DNA of 64,000 bases, taken from a virus. The translations under genes were made by a program, and so were the position numbers. Below are positions 42,091 to 51,200 of the stretch, piece after piece (within the stretch, counting starts at the first letter, position 1; the number at the start of each line of letters is the position of its first letter). The stretch is from positions 1-64,000 of the IMG/VR virus record IMGVR_UViG_3300025881_000006. One strand, given 5' to 3'. The notes below the pieces were generated by a model. That model was given only the letters and a program-made list of their open reading frames with translations. It made no database searches and was not told the origin of the DNA.

Positions 42091-43014
42091 TTGATTAGTA
42101 AATCACAACTACGTGAACTAGAACGCTGTACTCGCAACCTACTAACTGTAAATCGCGGTATAGCTAGTTCAATGATTAACATTCTAAATAGAATGGAACA
42201 GAACCCATTAGATAGGTCTGTAATGGTCCTAGACGGCCCTCTGGCAGCAATACAGGTTAATAGTAACCCATTGGTACATGTAGGGATAGAAAAGTCTAAT
42301 ATAAGCGTTGTATTAAACCACGTCGATTATGAGTTAAAGGTAAGGGTAAAGCAAAACTCTTGCGGATTCTATTATCGTCAAGTTGGTGCTAAGCGAGACG
42401 CTGTGATAGAGCAATTAAGTCGTGTAGTGTCTCTAGAGGGATGGGATATTGTTGACGGTACATTACAGGCTAAAGACACTAGTGTTAGAGAAACATTAGT
42501 AGAATTTAAACATAGTACGCCTCCAACCGATAGTGATGTAATAACATTAGAAGGTAAGTTAAGAAGTGCTGTGGATAACCTAGAGGGCTCCTGTAGTGTC
42601 GACTATGCCTTTTATGGCTGTAGTAACCACAACGGTGGGAGTGATAAGGAGATATTAACGTACGCGTCGTTACAGGAACGATTAGGGATACATAGATACC
42701 GCTATGGGAATGTATTCTCAGGCATCGCAATGAATGACCTAATAGAAACCACTGTAACAGATTTAGTGTGGACTCATGAAAACGTGGGCACGGACTTTGA
42801 AGCGTTGTATGTACTTATCCCTACCATACGAGGTAGTATTGTGATAATCGTTGAGAATGGCGCAATCCTATTTGCTATCCCCGATAAGATTAAGCACTTG
42901 CTATCGTTAAACACAGGATTCATTCCAGGTATGTTACTGGCTGAGATTATACTAGGTTCATTCCCATTTGATGATATCTCTTCAAGGATGAGGACATTGA
43001 ATGTTACTATTTAA
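42091..43014 (+). CDS. Orphan protein with TTG start
   Basis: A 307-residue protein. The TTG at 42091 follows AGGAGGT at a 5-6 base spacing, the strongest ribosome binding site nearby, so a TTG start is likely. The sequence may hold two related halves, each a helix pair followed by beta strands ('LVHVGIEKSNISVVLNHVDYELKV' and 'EALYVLIPTIRGSIVIIVENGAILF'). No family recognised. The 354-bp AT-rich gap follows. Confidence 0.55.
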   Translation: MISKSQLRELERCTRNLLTVNRGIASSMINILNRMEQNPLDRSVMVLDGPLAAIQVNSNPLVHVGIEKSNISVVLNHVDYELKVRVKQNSCGFYYRQVGAKRDAVIEQLSRVVSLEGWDIVDGTLQAKDTSVRETLVEFKHSTPPTDSDVITLEGKLRSAVDNLEGSCSVDYAFYGCSNHNGGSDKEILTYASLQERLGIHRYRYGNVFSGIAMNDLIETTVTDLVWTHENVGTDFEALYVLIPTIRGSIVIIVENGAILFAIPDKIKHLLSLNTGFIPGMLLAEIILGSFPFDDISSRMRTLNVTI

Positions 43015-43368
43015 CAGATTTGTTTTATTTGCTAGATAGTAATAAGAAGATGTAGATAATTAAATACATACCCCCTATTTGTTATAATGGGGGGTTTGGG
43101 GGGTATAGACTTCAGTAAAGAATAAAGAGATAAAAAAGAAAGAATAAAACAATCAAAGAAACATTACTTGTTATTCTTTATTACCTTATTAGTTATCTTG
43201 TTATATTTAGATTAGTAGTAGTAGTAATATTGCTTTGTTATTATACTATCTAATAAACATAACCTTGAGTAGTGGGATAATTATTTGCTATGTCCTGCTG
43301 CGAACTGGAACGTATTATAGACCTACATTACTACTATGTAACGGTAACAATACAATAAGGAGATTACC
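43015..43368. other. AT-rich non-coding gap with alternative G/C-run hairpins
   Basis: The only gap over 300 bp in the window. At 43068-43106 ATACCCCC can pair perfectly with GGGGGTAT, or its C-run can pair with a nearer G6 run, giving two exclusive hairpins. A purine-rich run (about 43114-43165) follows, then a pyrimidine-rich stretch with TATTCTTTATTA that can pair with the AAAGAATA copies, then TAGTAGTAGTAG. A promoter-like motif ends the gap. No ORF or tRNA is seen; it could be a small RNA, an origin-like region or a degraded gene. Confidence 0.5.
43321..43332 (+). promoter_or_regulatory. Promoter-like motif upstream of 43369
   Basis: ACCTACATTACT lies 36 bp before the ATG at 43369, a one-base variant of the motif at 26314 and 54218. 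Confidence 0.5.
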
Positions 43369-43938
43369 ATGAATAACGAATTAAACACTGAGATAGATAA
43401 GTACCTAGGCTGGGTAGATGAAGTAGACCAAGTCGAACGAACACTAACACGTAAACTAGAAGGATTGATAATAAGCTTATCTCCTACTATCGATGCACTT
43501 AGAGTAGATTGCATTGAACTCCCTGCTACTAAATCATTTCCATTACGTGGTACTATCCATCGGTTAGCACAGGACAGTTTACTACCTGACTATGTTAAAG
43601 AGGTTATTAAGTCCACGACTAGCTTCACATCTAGACATGACGTATGCGAAGAGCCTACCATTACATTATGCACTACCAGTACGTTAACTGTATTGATAAA
43701 AGTAACAGGTAGTAGTTATAATGCTCACATTAAACGTGAGATTGATAAGTTATGGACTGAGATAGTGTCTTTACGCAACTACCTACTTCATGCACACAAG
43801 CTAACATCAAACCCTGCACTGCGTAATGTCAAGAACGCAGAGTTGGCTGAACTATTGGCAGAGATACACCGTAATGAAGGTGTACTCAATGCACTCACTG
43901 ATATAGCTAGATATCACGTGATTAAAGTGAGGCTGTAA
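43369..43938 (+). CDS. Orphan protein
   Basis: A 189-residue protein with AAGGAG before the ATG. Acidic helical N-terminus, a Ser/Thr-rich middle ('TSFTSRHDVCEEPTITLCTTSTL'), and a helical C-terminus ('RNVKNAELAELLAEIHRNEG'). First gene of the unit driven from 43321. No family recognised. Confidence 0.55.
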   Translation: MNNELNTEIDKYLGWVDEVDQVERTLTRKLEGLIISLSPTIDALRVDCIELPATKSFPLRGTIHRLAQDSLLPDYVKEVIKSTTSFTSRHDVCEEPTITLCTTSTLTVLIKVTGSSYNAHIKREIDKLWTEIVSLRNYLLHAHKLTSNPALRNVKNAELAELLAEIHRNEGVLNALTDIARYHVIKVRL

Positions 43939-43952
43939 TTTAAGGAAGTAGT

Positions 43953-44498
43953 ATGATTTCATATAAGACCACAGTCACTAATAAGAAGACTGGGGAACGT
44001 CTTAATACATTTGCTAGTAGAGGAGAGTGTACTAAACATTACTATCCTCTTAAAGACGAACGAGGTAGATTCATCCATGGGGCATTTGAAGAGGCTGAGC
44101 GTTTACGTAAGGCGTTAGAGCGTGACCATGAGTCTATCCTTGTATGGACACTAGCAGACGGTACTGAGGTACTGATACAACAACTACGAGTCAATGCACA
44201 ACCTTTACGCTTTGTCGTTTATCGTGAATCTACTGCTACTGAACATTGGTTTGGTGCTATGAGTGGTATGATTAAACGCACAGGGATACCTGAGGTGGCT
44301 ATAAACCTAGTACTGAGTCAAGAGACTTGTGTATCCATGGGAGGTTATCAGTTTCAGCGTATTGGTGAGAATAAACCATGGCTTAAACCTGATGAAGTAA
44401 AACCTACCTTAGAGTGGCTCTTGCTGTGTATTGAAAATAAAGTACCTCGTACGCTATTGGCTGAATGTTGTCAGTTACTCATAGACCAACAAGAATAA
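43953..44498 (+). CDS. Orphan protein with possible DNA-binding C-terminus
   Basis: A 181-residue protein with AGGAAG before the ATG. Basic N-terminal part. Residues about 112-145 ('GIPEVAINLVLSQETCVSMGGYQF') loosely resemble the helix-turn-helix and 'AGGY.W' pattern of NUMOD/IENR modules in homing endonucleases. No nuclease motif (GIY-YIG, HNH) is present, so at most it is a DNA-binding protein. Low certainty. Confidence 0.55.
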   Translation: MISYKTTVTNKKTGERLNTFASRGECTKHYYPLKDERGRFIHGAFEEAERLRKALERDHESILVWTLADGTEVLIQQLRVNAQPLRFVVYRESTATEHWFGAMSGMIKRTGIPEVAINLVLSQETCVSMGGYQFQRIGENKPWLKPDEVKPTLEWLLLCIENKVPRTLLAECCQLLIDQQE

Positions 44499-44510
44499 GG
44501 AAACGTCAGT

Positions 44511-44969
44511 TTGAAAAATACCTTATCGCTTCATGTGGAACATTTCATCAAAAGTAGTGATACTAAGAAAATGAAATACGTAGAAGCAGGACACCTTACT
44601 TTACGCACCGTACATGCATTTGAGTCGTCCTTTACTACGGATGATGACTTTCATTACCAATCTTACAATATCGATGGGGTATCGGTAGAGGTAGTGGTGT
44701 TTAACGAACATCCATACCCTATTGGCTTAACCATAGAAAATAATAAAGGGTTACAGGTAATGCTAGCTTACCATAAAGACGGTAAGGTTACATTCAGCTA
44801 TGTGCTAAGTACTAAACCTGAAATGGGTTATATGTCGTGGCCTGATAAAGCGCCCTATAACCTCGCCATTGAACGTATATTGGATAACCAATGTAACTTA
44901 CTAGAGTTGATGCAAAAAGAGCACCACTCATCACTGAAGAAGTTATGTGATACCATCCTATCGTCATAG
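44511..44969 (+). CDS. Orphan protein with TTG start
   Basis: A 152-residue protein. TTG at 44511 follows AAGGA; the next in-frame ATG would remove about 19 residues. Mixed alpha/beta ('HLTLRTVHAFESSFTTDDDFHY', 'KVTFSYVLSTKPEMGYMSWPDK'). No family recognised. It lies 12 bp after the previous gene in the same unit. Confidence 0.5.
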   Translation: MKNTLSLHVEHFIKSSDTKKMKYVEAGHLTLRTVHAFESSFTTDDDFHYQSYNIDGVSVEVVVFNEHPYPIGLTIENNKGLQVMLAYHKDGKVTFSYVLSTKPEMGYMSWPDKAPYNLAIERILDNQCNLLELMQKEHHSSLKKLCDTILSS

Positions 44970-44977
44970 AGGTACGT

Positions 44978-45160
44978 ATGTCTGATTATTTATCGTTACC
45001 TAGTAATAAGAAACCTACTCCTAAGGCTCCTGTGGCAAAACCTAAAAGTAAAGCCAAGCGTGTCGTTAAAAAGAAGAAACAGGAAAAGGTTGCAGAGAAA
45101 GTAGTCTATTTGGAATACCCAGAACACATGCGTAATCCAAGTAGAGTATGGTACCGATAG
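44978..45160 (+). CDS. Small Lys-rich basic protein
   Basis: A 60-residue protein with GAGG before the ATG. Residues 10-38 are Lys/Pro/Ala rich ('KKPTPKAPVAKPKSKAKRVV', 'KKKKQEK'), like histone H1-type or ribosomal tails, followed by 'EYPEHMRNPSRVWY'. It could bind nucleic acid. Size and close spacing to the upstream gene support it being real. Confidence 0.55.
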   Translation: MSDYLSLPSNKKPTPKAPVAKPKSKAKRVVKKKKQEKVAEKVVYLEYPEHMRNPSRVWYR

Positions 45161-45241
45161 TAATAGGGTACCAAGGGAGTATGAGTGAGCCTATTTAAAA
45201 GACACTCAATCGGTATATATTTATCCAAGGAGATTATTATT

Positions 45242-45625
45242 ATGCCAAGTGCAAGCAAAGCGTTACACCATAAGAAGCGTTGGGGAAACGCATATGTGAT
45301 ATTCGATGATAACGAGTTCAGTATTATCCATGGTGACTATCTAGAAGATAATGGAGATGTAGCAGCCGAAGGGGTGTTAGGTATCCGTTGGAATGGTAGT
45401 GGTTCAGACCCAGGTTATCCTAAACTATTCAATAATGCAGTATGGATGGTATTACCTAAATGGTTATCTGAGCTTATCATCAATCAAATGGAAGCACCTA
45501 TTAACGATAGAGTATCCAAACAAAGTCACAAGGCGATGTGGTTAAAACGATTAGGGTCTATTACAGGCAATGACACCTTTCTAAGATACCCTGCTAATAG
45601 TTTAGAATTAGAACCAGCAGAGTAA
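45242..45625 (+). CDS. Orphan protein
   Basis: A 127-residue protein from ATG 45242, which has AAGGAG 9 bases upstream; the in-frame GTG at 45185 lies before this site. 'WGNAYVIFDDNEFSIIHGDY' and 'GIRWNGSGSDPGYPKLFNNAVWMVLPKW' suggest a compact alpha/beta domain. No family recognised. A hairpin with a T-run ends the unit at 45637-45660. Confidence 0.6.
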   Translation: MPSASKALHHKKRWGNAYVIFDDNEFSIIHGDYLEDNGDVAAEGVLGIRWNGSGSDPGYPKLFNNAVWMVLPKWLSELIINQMEAPINDRVSKQSHKAMWLKRLGSITGNDTFLRYPANSLELEPAE

Positions 45626-45636
45626 ACGACATAGTC

Positions 45637-45660
45637 AGAGGAGCAGTAGCTCCTCTTTTT
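45637..45660 (+). terminator. Hairpin with T-run after 45242-45625
   Basis: AGAGGAGC/GCTCCTCT perfect 8-bp stem, AGTA loop, T5 run. No TATGC. Confidence 0.7.
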
Positions 45661-45685
45661 ATACCTCTCCATCAAGGAAATAAAC

Positions 45686-46285
45686 ATGAAATATCATTAT
45701 AGTTACCAACAGACAGTGGTTATTAACGAAACCATTAACCGTATGTACAGTACTGCACGTGGTGTAATGTCGTCTACCCAATCCGTTATGCTCAGTATAC
45801 TGACTAAGTTATCACCCTCTATTACCTTAATCCCTAAACAGATTGAAGAAGGTAGATTAATGCATGACATTGGTGAAGACTTTGAACTACCAAAAGGCAT
45901 GACTATCACTTCATCATTAGATAGCATCTTATTAACTCAAAAGAATCCCTATGTCATCATGGGCTATCTCAAGGGTGAGAAACGTTTAGTAGGGTATATA
46001 GACATTGATACTGGTGACCTTGAATCTGAAGAGTTAAAAGTTATCTTGACTAAACTACATGCAAGGCAGTTATATGCTGCTACGCTTACTGCCCAGCTAT
46101 TACCTTTAATAGAAGATACTGACATGAGTCATTTAAACGGCCACGGTCACTTTATGCCTAACACTATTGAGATAGATGGTGAGGTGATTAAAACTATCTG
46201 TTCATTATCTGACACTTACAGTAAACTCATTGCCGATAGCGAAGTAGATGAAACCATTAAACAGTTCATCGCAGAAGAGCCATAG
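45686..46285 (+). CDS. Orphan protein, GHxHxxP pair member 1
   Basis: A 199-residue helical protein with AAGGAA before the ATG. Near residues 150-170 it has 'LNGHGHFMPNTIEIDGEVI', which parallels 'LLGHDHLFPDIVTFTSDQLI' in the next gene, in a similar position relative to the C-terminus. The two adjacent genes may be diverged duplicates. The His residues could bind metal, but this is speculation. Confidence 0.55.
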   Translation: MKYHYSYQQTVVINETINRMYSTARGVMSSTQSVMLSILTKLSPSITLIPKQIEEGRLMHDIGEDFELPKGMTITSSLDSILLTQKNPYVIMGYLKGEKRLVGYIDIDTGDLESEELKVILTKLHARQLYAATLTAQLLPLIEDTDMSHLNGHGHFMPNTIEIDGEVIKTICSLSDTYSKLIADSEVDETIKQFIAEEP

Positions 46286-46292
46286 ATAATAG

Positions 46293-46320
46293 GGGTAGTG
46301 TAAGTACTACCCTTCTTTTT
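46293..46320 (+). terminator. Hairpin with T-run after 45686-46285
   Basis: GGGTAGT/ACTACCC stem with a 6-base loop, then CTTCTTTTTTT. No TATGC. Confidence 0.7.
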
Positions 46321-46352
46321 TTGTTTGTTAGAGTTTTTCTACAGGAAATATA

Positions 46353-46892
46353 ATGCACCAATTTACAAAAGTGAATGCTTTGACTATCTTAAAAAACACT
46401 ATGGTTCTGTCTGAAAAGGCAGAAGATGATATCCTTAAGCTCAAAGGTAAAATACACAACTTACTATTTAAAGATCATCCCAGCACGTTTAATGAAACCT
46501 TGCAAGCATCGAGACCGGCGGCGGTAGATGAAAAAACTGATATGGTTAATTTCATATGGTACATTACCAAAGGCTACGAGGATGCATATTACATTACTCT
46601 ACCAACAGTGGAGTCTAATGACCCTATCGTAACCGCCATAATACCTTTTACTACTAGCTGCAACTCTTCTGGTATTATATCGGGAAGTAGACCGGCTACG
46701 CACGATAAAGCTTGTGAGATAATGGATCGGATATCGGTTATGGAAATATTGTTGGGCAGACTGCAAATAACGTTAAAACAAATAGGTCTAATTAGACTAC
46801 TGGGACATGACCATTTATTTCCAGATATAGTAACCTTTACGTCTGACCAATTAATAACCCTACTAGATGTAGAGCAGGGTTTATCTAAGTAG
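46353..46892 (+). CDS. Orphan protein, GHxHxxP pair member 2
   Basis: A 179-residue protein with AGGAAA before the ATG. Helical N-terminus, Ser/Thr-rich middle, and a C-terminal 'LLGHDHLFPDIVTF' matching the upstream neighbour. It has its own terminator module (46905-46944) and the upstream gene ends in a separate one (46293-46320), so the two may be transcribed separately. Confidence 0.55.
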   Translation: MHQFTKVNALTILKNTMVLSEKAEDDILKLKGKIHNLLFKDHPSTFNETLQASRPAAVDEKTDMVNFIWYITKGYEDAYYITLPTVESNDPIVTAIIPFTTSCNSSGIISGSRPATHDKACEIMDRISVMEILLGRLQITLKQIGLIRLLGHDHLFPDIVTFTSDQLITLLDVEQGLSK

Positions 46893-46904
46893 AAAACTCC
46901 GTAT

Positions 46905-46944
46905 GTAGACGTGTAGGCAATTAGTCTACACGCTCATTCTATGC
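46905..46944 (+). terminator. Hairpin followed by TATGC
   Basis: CGTGTAG/CTACACG stem (46910-46932); GTAGAC/GTCTAC is an overlapping alternative. TATGC is at 46940-46944, 36 bp before the RNAP beta start. Confidence 0.5.
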
Positions 46945-46979
46945 TTATTCTTTTTTTCTTATCACCCAAGGAGGATACC

Positions 46980-49900
46980 ATGTTATTGTACAAAGACATG
47001 TATCGAAAATATGGGATTAATACATTAGCCCAGCTGGTGAATCCACGTACCTTTCCTTTAGACAGTTTAGTGCTGCCTAGAGAGAGTATCGTACATTACC
47101 TACCAGTCGATACAGTTGACATTGGTATCGAACCGAGACACCCCTTATTATTAAATTACTCTGATGATATTCTCGTAACACACGTAGAAGAGTTATCAAG
47201 TGAACTAGGTCGCCCTCGTGAATTATCAGGTGAAGTCAGACGCGGTATAAAAACATATCACAGACGCTATCGCAACCTACGGTTAATACGTCGTATGGAA
47301 ACAGCGCTTCGTGACCCTAACAACTTAATAGTGGATAACTACGCTTTATTAACATCAAGTTATCGCTACAGTCGTAATGCATTAACAAGTTATTATCAAC
47401 ACCGTAACCTGTACGATACATTATGGTCTCAGATTGAAACGTTAACCAAACAGTCCGATCGTGAACACTTTATCCCTGTTACTATCCCCACTACTATTCC
47501 TGCAATGGGTGAATTTGCACGTGCTGTGAATAAGATTAAAGACGAATCTATTCCTAAGGCACTGTTAGAGTTATTCGTAACTAGTGCTGATTTGTTTATG
47601 CTGGATTTATGGTTATTTGTAAATGACGATAATGAAGCTAGTGGTGTAAGTCGCTTATCTGGTGATATGATTGAAAAGCTTAGACGTACTAATTTAGTCT
47701 TTATTGAATCAGGTCGTTTTTGTATATTATCATTCAATCAAATCATGCAGTGGCAAGAAGAAGGTACCAGTGAGCTACAGGCTAAGTTGCGTAAACTGTT
47801 CTTGCACATGTTTGAATTACGTACTCAAAACAATGCTGTCTTAGTAGAAGGTGTTGAACCTGAAGAAGAAAGTGAGTTAATTGAACCGGTTACTATTATC
47901 CCTGCGGATGAACGTACAGATGCTATTAATAGACAAACAGCAGAACTAGCAGAAGTCGGATTACTATCATCAGCAGAACAACGCCGGATGATTACTGCTT
48001 CTACTAAGTATAAGTCTATCCCTAATCCACAAGGTGAAGGTACGTTAGAAGACTTACTTAAGATTGACAAAGAGGTTATTGAAAGTGTAGGTAAAGGTAA
48101 TATTGCCAATATCAATACCGTACCTGACAAATCGATGTTAGGTTCTACCTTATTAGACTTTGACAAGAAGTATGTCAAAGAAGTCATGTCTAAAGATATT
48201 GCTGGTATGGTTATGTCTCTACAGGCAGCCGGTGTAGCAGTAACCGATTATAAAGTAGAAAGACAAGTTGATGTGGCGAATAAGTACGATGCTTACACTA
48301 TCAAATTAGTACCCGTTCGTGGTGTACCGTCTACTATACGTTTTCGTTTACCAGTGGTGGAAGCTAATGGTACGTTTGTTGCAAATGGTGTTAAATGCCG
48401 AATGAACAAACAGCGTGGCGATTTGGTAATTAGAAAGACGGCTGCGGATAGAGTAGCGTTGACTACTTACTACGGTAAAACGTTTATCACTCGTTCACCT
48501 AAAGCAGTGAATAACTACGGTGGTTGGTTGGTTAAGCAGATTACTGCAATGGGTATCGATAATAAAGATGATAGAATATCTACTATTAACTTTACTAACG
48601 TCCATGATAAAACCAAAGACGTGCCTAGACTATACAGTACTATGGCAATGGCTATTCGTCAGTTCACTACTCCTACCTATCATTTTTACTTTGATTATAA
48701 TGGTCGTAGTAAGTTCTTTGGCGAAGAGCAGGTTGCTATTGTAGAATCTAAAGGTTCTGTAGTAGTGGGCAAACAAGGTAAGTTTCTAATCACGGTTGAT
48801 AAAGAAGACGTACTTTACTTGCACAAAGGTGAAGAGATAACACCATTGGGTGAAATGCATGAGCTGCTAAATATAGAAGCTAATCGTATCCCTGTGGATG
48901 TAGCGGATATCAAGGTGTACTCTAAACAGATATCACTTGGTTTGGTCTTAGCACATGAGGTAGGTTTATCTAAACTTATCAAAATGTTAAAGGCTGATGT
49001 AAGACAAGTCCCTCGTGGTACCCGTTTGAATCTTAATGATGATGAGTATGCAATTGTCTTTGCTGACCAGACGCTGATTGTTTCACGTCGTGATAAAGTC
49101 GCTAGTATGTTACTAGGTGGGTTAAACGTATACCGTAATAGTATCCGTAATCATAACCTGCACACGTTTGATTCTCAAGATGTGTATTTTAACATATTAA
49201 GTGATGCGGGACTATCTGTTCGTTTCGTACAAGAGATATCGTTGATGTACTTGATGTTCATTGACCCTATTTCGAAAGAGATATTGGAAACAATGAAAGA
49301 ACCCACTGAGATGGTTAAGTTAACCCTACGGTGTGTTGAGTTGTTAACAACTGATGAGTATCCTGATGAAACTGATATGCGACACATGCGTATTAAAGGC
49401 TACGAGCGTTTCTCTGGTATTATCTATCGTCAGTTAATAGATAGTCTACGTCAGTATCGTCATCGCCCAGTGATGTCCAAGGCGTCAGTGGATGTTAACC
49501 CTAAAGCTATATGGTTAGATGTTATATCAGACCAGTCTCTTAAGATTGTGGAAGATTCAAACCCTATTCACAATTTGAAAGAAAAAGAGTTAGTAACCTT
49601 TACGGGTCAAGGTGGCCGAAGTGCACAGACGATGGTTAAATCATCTCGTGTATTCCATCCAACCGATTTAGGAGTCATCTCTGAATCAACACCTGACTCT
49701 GCTAAGGTAGGTATTAATACATTCCTAACAGCCAACCCTAAACTCACTAGTTTACGAGGTACGGCCGATACGTACGTTAAAGGTCAAGACGGTAATGCGT
49801 CAGTGGTATCTACTACTACGTTAATATCACCAGCAGCAGATAGAGATGATACTAAAAGAACCAACTTAACATCTGTACAATACTCAGCAGCTATTGCATG

Positions 49901-50975
49901 TAAAGGTTATGTCACCACACCAGTTCGTACTGGATATGAGCAAGTCATCGCTCACCGTGTGGATAAGAACTTTGCATACGCAGCAGAGCAGGATGGTAAG
50001 ATAACTAAGATTGATGATGATGTCGTCGAGGTGACTTATGCAGATGGTTCGGTAGTAGCATTAGAGATAGGTGATATTTACGGGACAGTAGCTGGTGAAA
50101 CAGTGAAGCATCGTTTAGTATCTGATGTCTCTATAAACGCTAAGGTAAAGCAGTCTGATATTATCGTGTATAACTCTGGTTTCTTTGAAAGAGACTTCTT
50201 TAATCCTACACAGGTAAGTTGGAAAGGTGGGGTAATGGGTAAGGTAGCGTTGTTAGAATCCTCTGATACATTAGAAGATTCATGTGCTATCTCATCAAAC
50301 CTATCAGGTGAACTATCCTCACCCTCAACTCAGATACGTCCTATCTTAATTGACTTTGATCAAGGGATTCATAATGTTGTTAAAGTAGGGGATGAGGTCA
50401 CGACTGACTCTATTTTATGTACACTTGAAGATGGCGTCTCTGAACAGACCCAACTATTTGACGAGGAAACTCTTCTATCACTTCAAGCATTAGCGGCTAA
50501 CAATCCTAAGGCGAAGTTTAAAGGCGTCGTAGAAAGAATAGAGGTAATTTATAATGGTGATAAGTCTGACATGTCTGCTTCGTTGCAGAAGTTGGCTAAT
50601 GCGTCGGATAGACGACTGGCCGCTCGTAGCAAGCGTCTAGGCCAAGATGAAGCTACTCATGGTCGTATTACTGAGGCAACTCACATTAGTGGGAAGCTAA
50701 TTGAACATGAGAAAGCATTGATACGCATTTACGTATCGACTGAGAAAGGTGCGTACGGTGGGGATAAAGTTGTATTCTCTAACGCATTGAAATCGGTAAT
50801 AGGTAGAGTCATGTCAGGTGTGAATCAATCGGAAAGCGGTGAGGACATTGATGCTATATTTGCATACAGTTCTATAGCTAACCGTATCGTTCTATCTCCT
50901 GAGATTATCGGTACCACTAACACATTACTACGCGTGATAAGTAGAGAAGCACTTAAACGTTATCGCGAAGTTTAA
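46980..50975 (+). CDS. RNA polymerase beta subunit, large N-terminal part (virion RNAP type)
   Basis: A 1,331-residue protein. ATG 46980 follows AAGGAGG; the frame extends upstream but without a site. Beta landmarks occur in order: 'GQGGRSAQTMVKSSRVFHPTDLG' near 875-900 (RpoB LGPGGL...VHPTHYG), 'ESTPDSAKVGIN' (IETPEGPNIGLI), 'DDTKRTNLTSVQ' near 955 (HDDANRALMGANMQ), 'PVRTGYE' (PVVGTGME), 'LEDSCAISSNL' (FEDSILISE) and G-G-D1262-K1263. The canonical RHGNKG after GDK is not kept. It ends 69 residues after GDK, so the C-terminus of beta is missing and is probably the product of 23938-24606. From memory, phiKZ gp178 is the counterpart. Confidence 0.85.
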   Translation: MLLYKDMYRKYGINTLAQLVNPRTFPLDSLVLPRESIVHYLPVDTVDIGIEPRHPLLLNYSDDILVTHVEELSSELGRPRELSGEVRRGIKTYHRRYRNLRLIRRMETALRDPNNLIVDNYALLTSSYRYSRNALTSYYQHRNLYDTLWSQIETLTKQSDREHFIPVTIPTTIPAMGEFARAVNKIKDESIPKALLELFVTSADLFMLDLWLFVNDDNEASGVSRLSGDMIEKLRRTNLVFIESGRFCILSFNQIMQWQEEGTSELQAKLRKLFLHMFELRTQNNAVLVEGVEPEEESELIEPVTIIPADERTDAINRQTAELAEVGLLSSAEQRRMITASTKYKSIPNPQGEGTLEDLLKIDKEVIESVGKGNIANINTVPDKSMLGSTLLDFDKKYVKEVMSKDIAGMVMSLQAAGVAVTDYKVERQVDVANKYDAYTIKLVPVRGVPSTIRFRLPVVEANGTFVANGVKCRMNKQRGDLVIRKTAADRVALTTYYGKTFITRSPKAVNNYGGWLVKQITAMGIDNKDDRISTINFTNVHDKTKDVPRLYSTMAMAIRQFTTPTYHFYFDYNGRSKFFGEEQVAIVESKGSVVVGKQGKFLITVDKEDVLYLHKGEEITPLGEMHELLNIEANRIPVDVADIKVYSKQISLGLVLAHEVGLSKLIKMLKADVRQVPRGTRLNLNDDEYAIVFADQTLIVSRRDKVASMLLGGLNVYRNSIRNHNLHTFDSQDVYFNILSDAGLSVRFVQEISLMYLMFIDPISKEILETMKEPTEMVKLTLRCVELLTTDEYPDETDMRHMRIKGYERFSGIIYRQLIDSLRQYRHRPVMSKASVDVNPKAIWLDVISDQSLKIVEDSNPIHNLKEKELVTFTGQGGRSAQTMVKSSRVFHPTDLGVISESTPDSAKVGINTFLTANPKLTSLRGTADTYVKGQDGNASVVSTTTLISPAADRDDTKRTNLTSVQYSAAIACKGYVTTPVRTGYEQVIAHRVDKNFAYAAEQDGKITKIDDDVVEVTYADGSVVALEIGDIYGTVAGETVKHRLVSDVSINAKVKQSDIIVYNSGFFERDFFNPTQVSWKGGVMGKVALLESSDTLEDSCAISSNLSGELSSPSTQIRPILIDFDQGIHNVVKVGDEVTTDSILCTLEDGVSEQTQLFDEETLLSLQALAANNPKAKFKGVVERIEVIYNGDKSDMSASLQKLANASDRRLAARSKRLGQDEATHGRITEATHISGKLIEHEKALIRIYVSTEKGAYGGDKVVFSNALKSVIGRVMSGVNQSESGEDIDAIFAYSSIANRIVLSPEIIGTTNTLLRVISREALKRYREV

Positions 50976-51002
50976 CCAATTGTATTTTAGGTAAGGTTAC
51001 TT

Positions 51003-51200
51003 ATGAAACATAAAGAAGATTTAGGCCCACACAATGCTAAGATAATGGCTAACGCTGTTCAATTAGCATCAAACGTTTTACACGAAGTGGCGGGTAATGA
51101 CATCGCTGATAGCGTTGCTGGTGAGTCGTTAGAAAGTATGTTGGCTGACACCATGACAGCTAAAATCAATTCAAAACTTAGTGCCAAGGGAGGTGCGTAA
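51003..51200 (+). CDS. Small protein between RNAP beta and 51200-52636
   Basis: A 65-residue helical protein ('AVQLASNVLHEVAGNDIAD', 'SLESMLADTMTAKINSKL'). It is coupled to the next gene by TAATG and lies 27 bp after the beta gene. No family recognised. The acidic amphipathic helices suggest a small partner or scaffold peptide. Confidence 0.55.
   Translation: MKHKEDLGPHNAKIMANAVQLASNVLHEVAGNDIADSVAGESLESMLADTMTAKINSKLSAKGGA

Noticed and set aside
43953-44498. Homing endonuclease
   Set aside because: Only a weak NUMOD-like segment is seen. No GIY-YIG, HNH or LAGLIDADG motif and no intron-interrupted gene.
45181-45198. Five-codon mini-frame (ATG at 45181) before 45242-45625
   Set aside because: It follows GGGAG and could be a leader peptide, but is too short to support as a gene.
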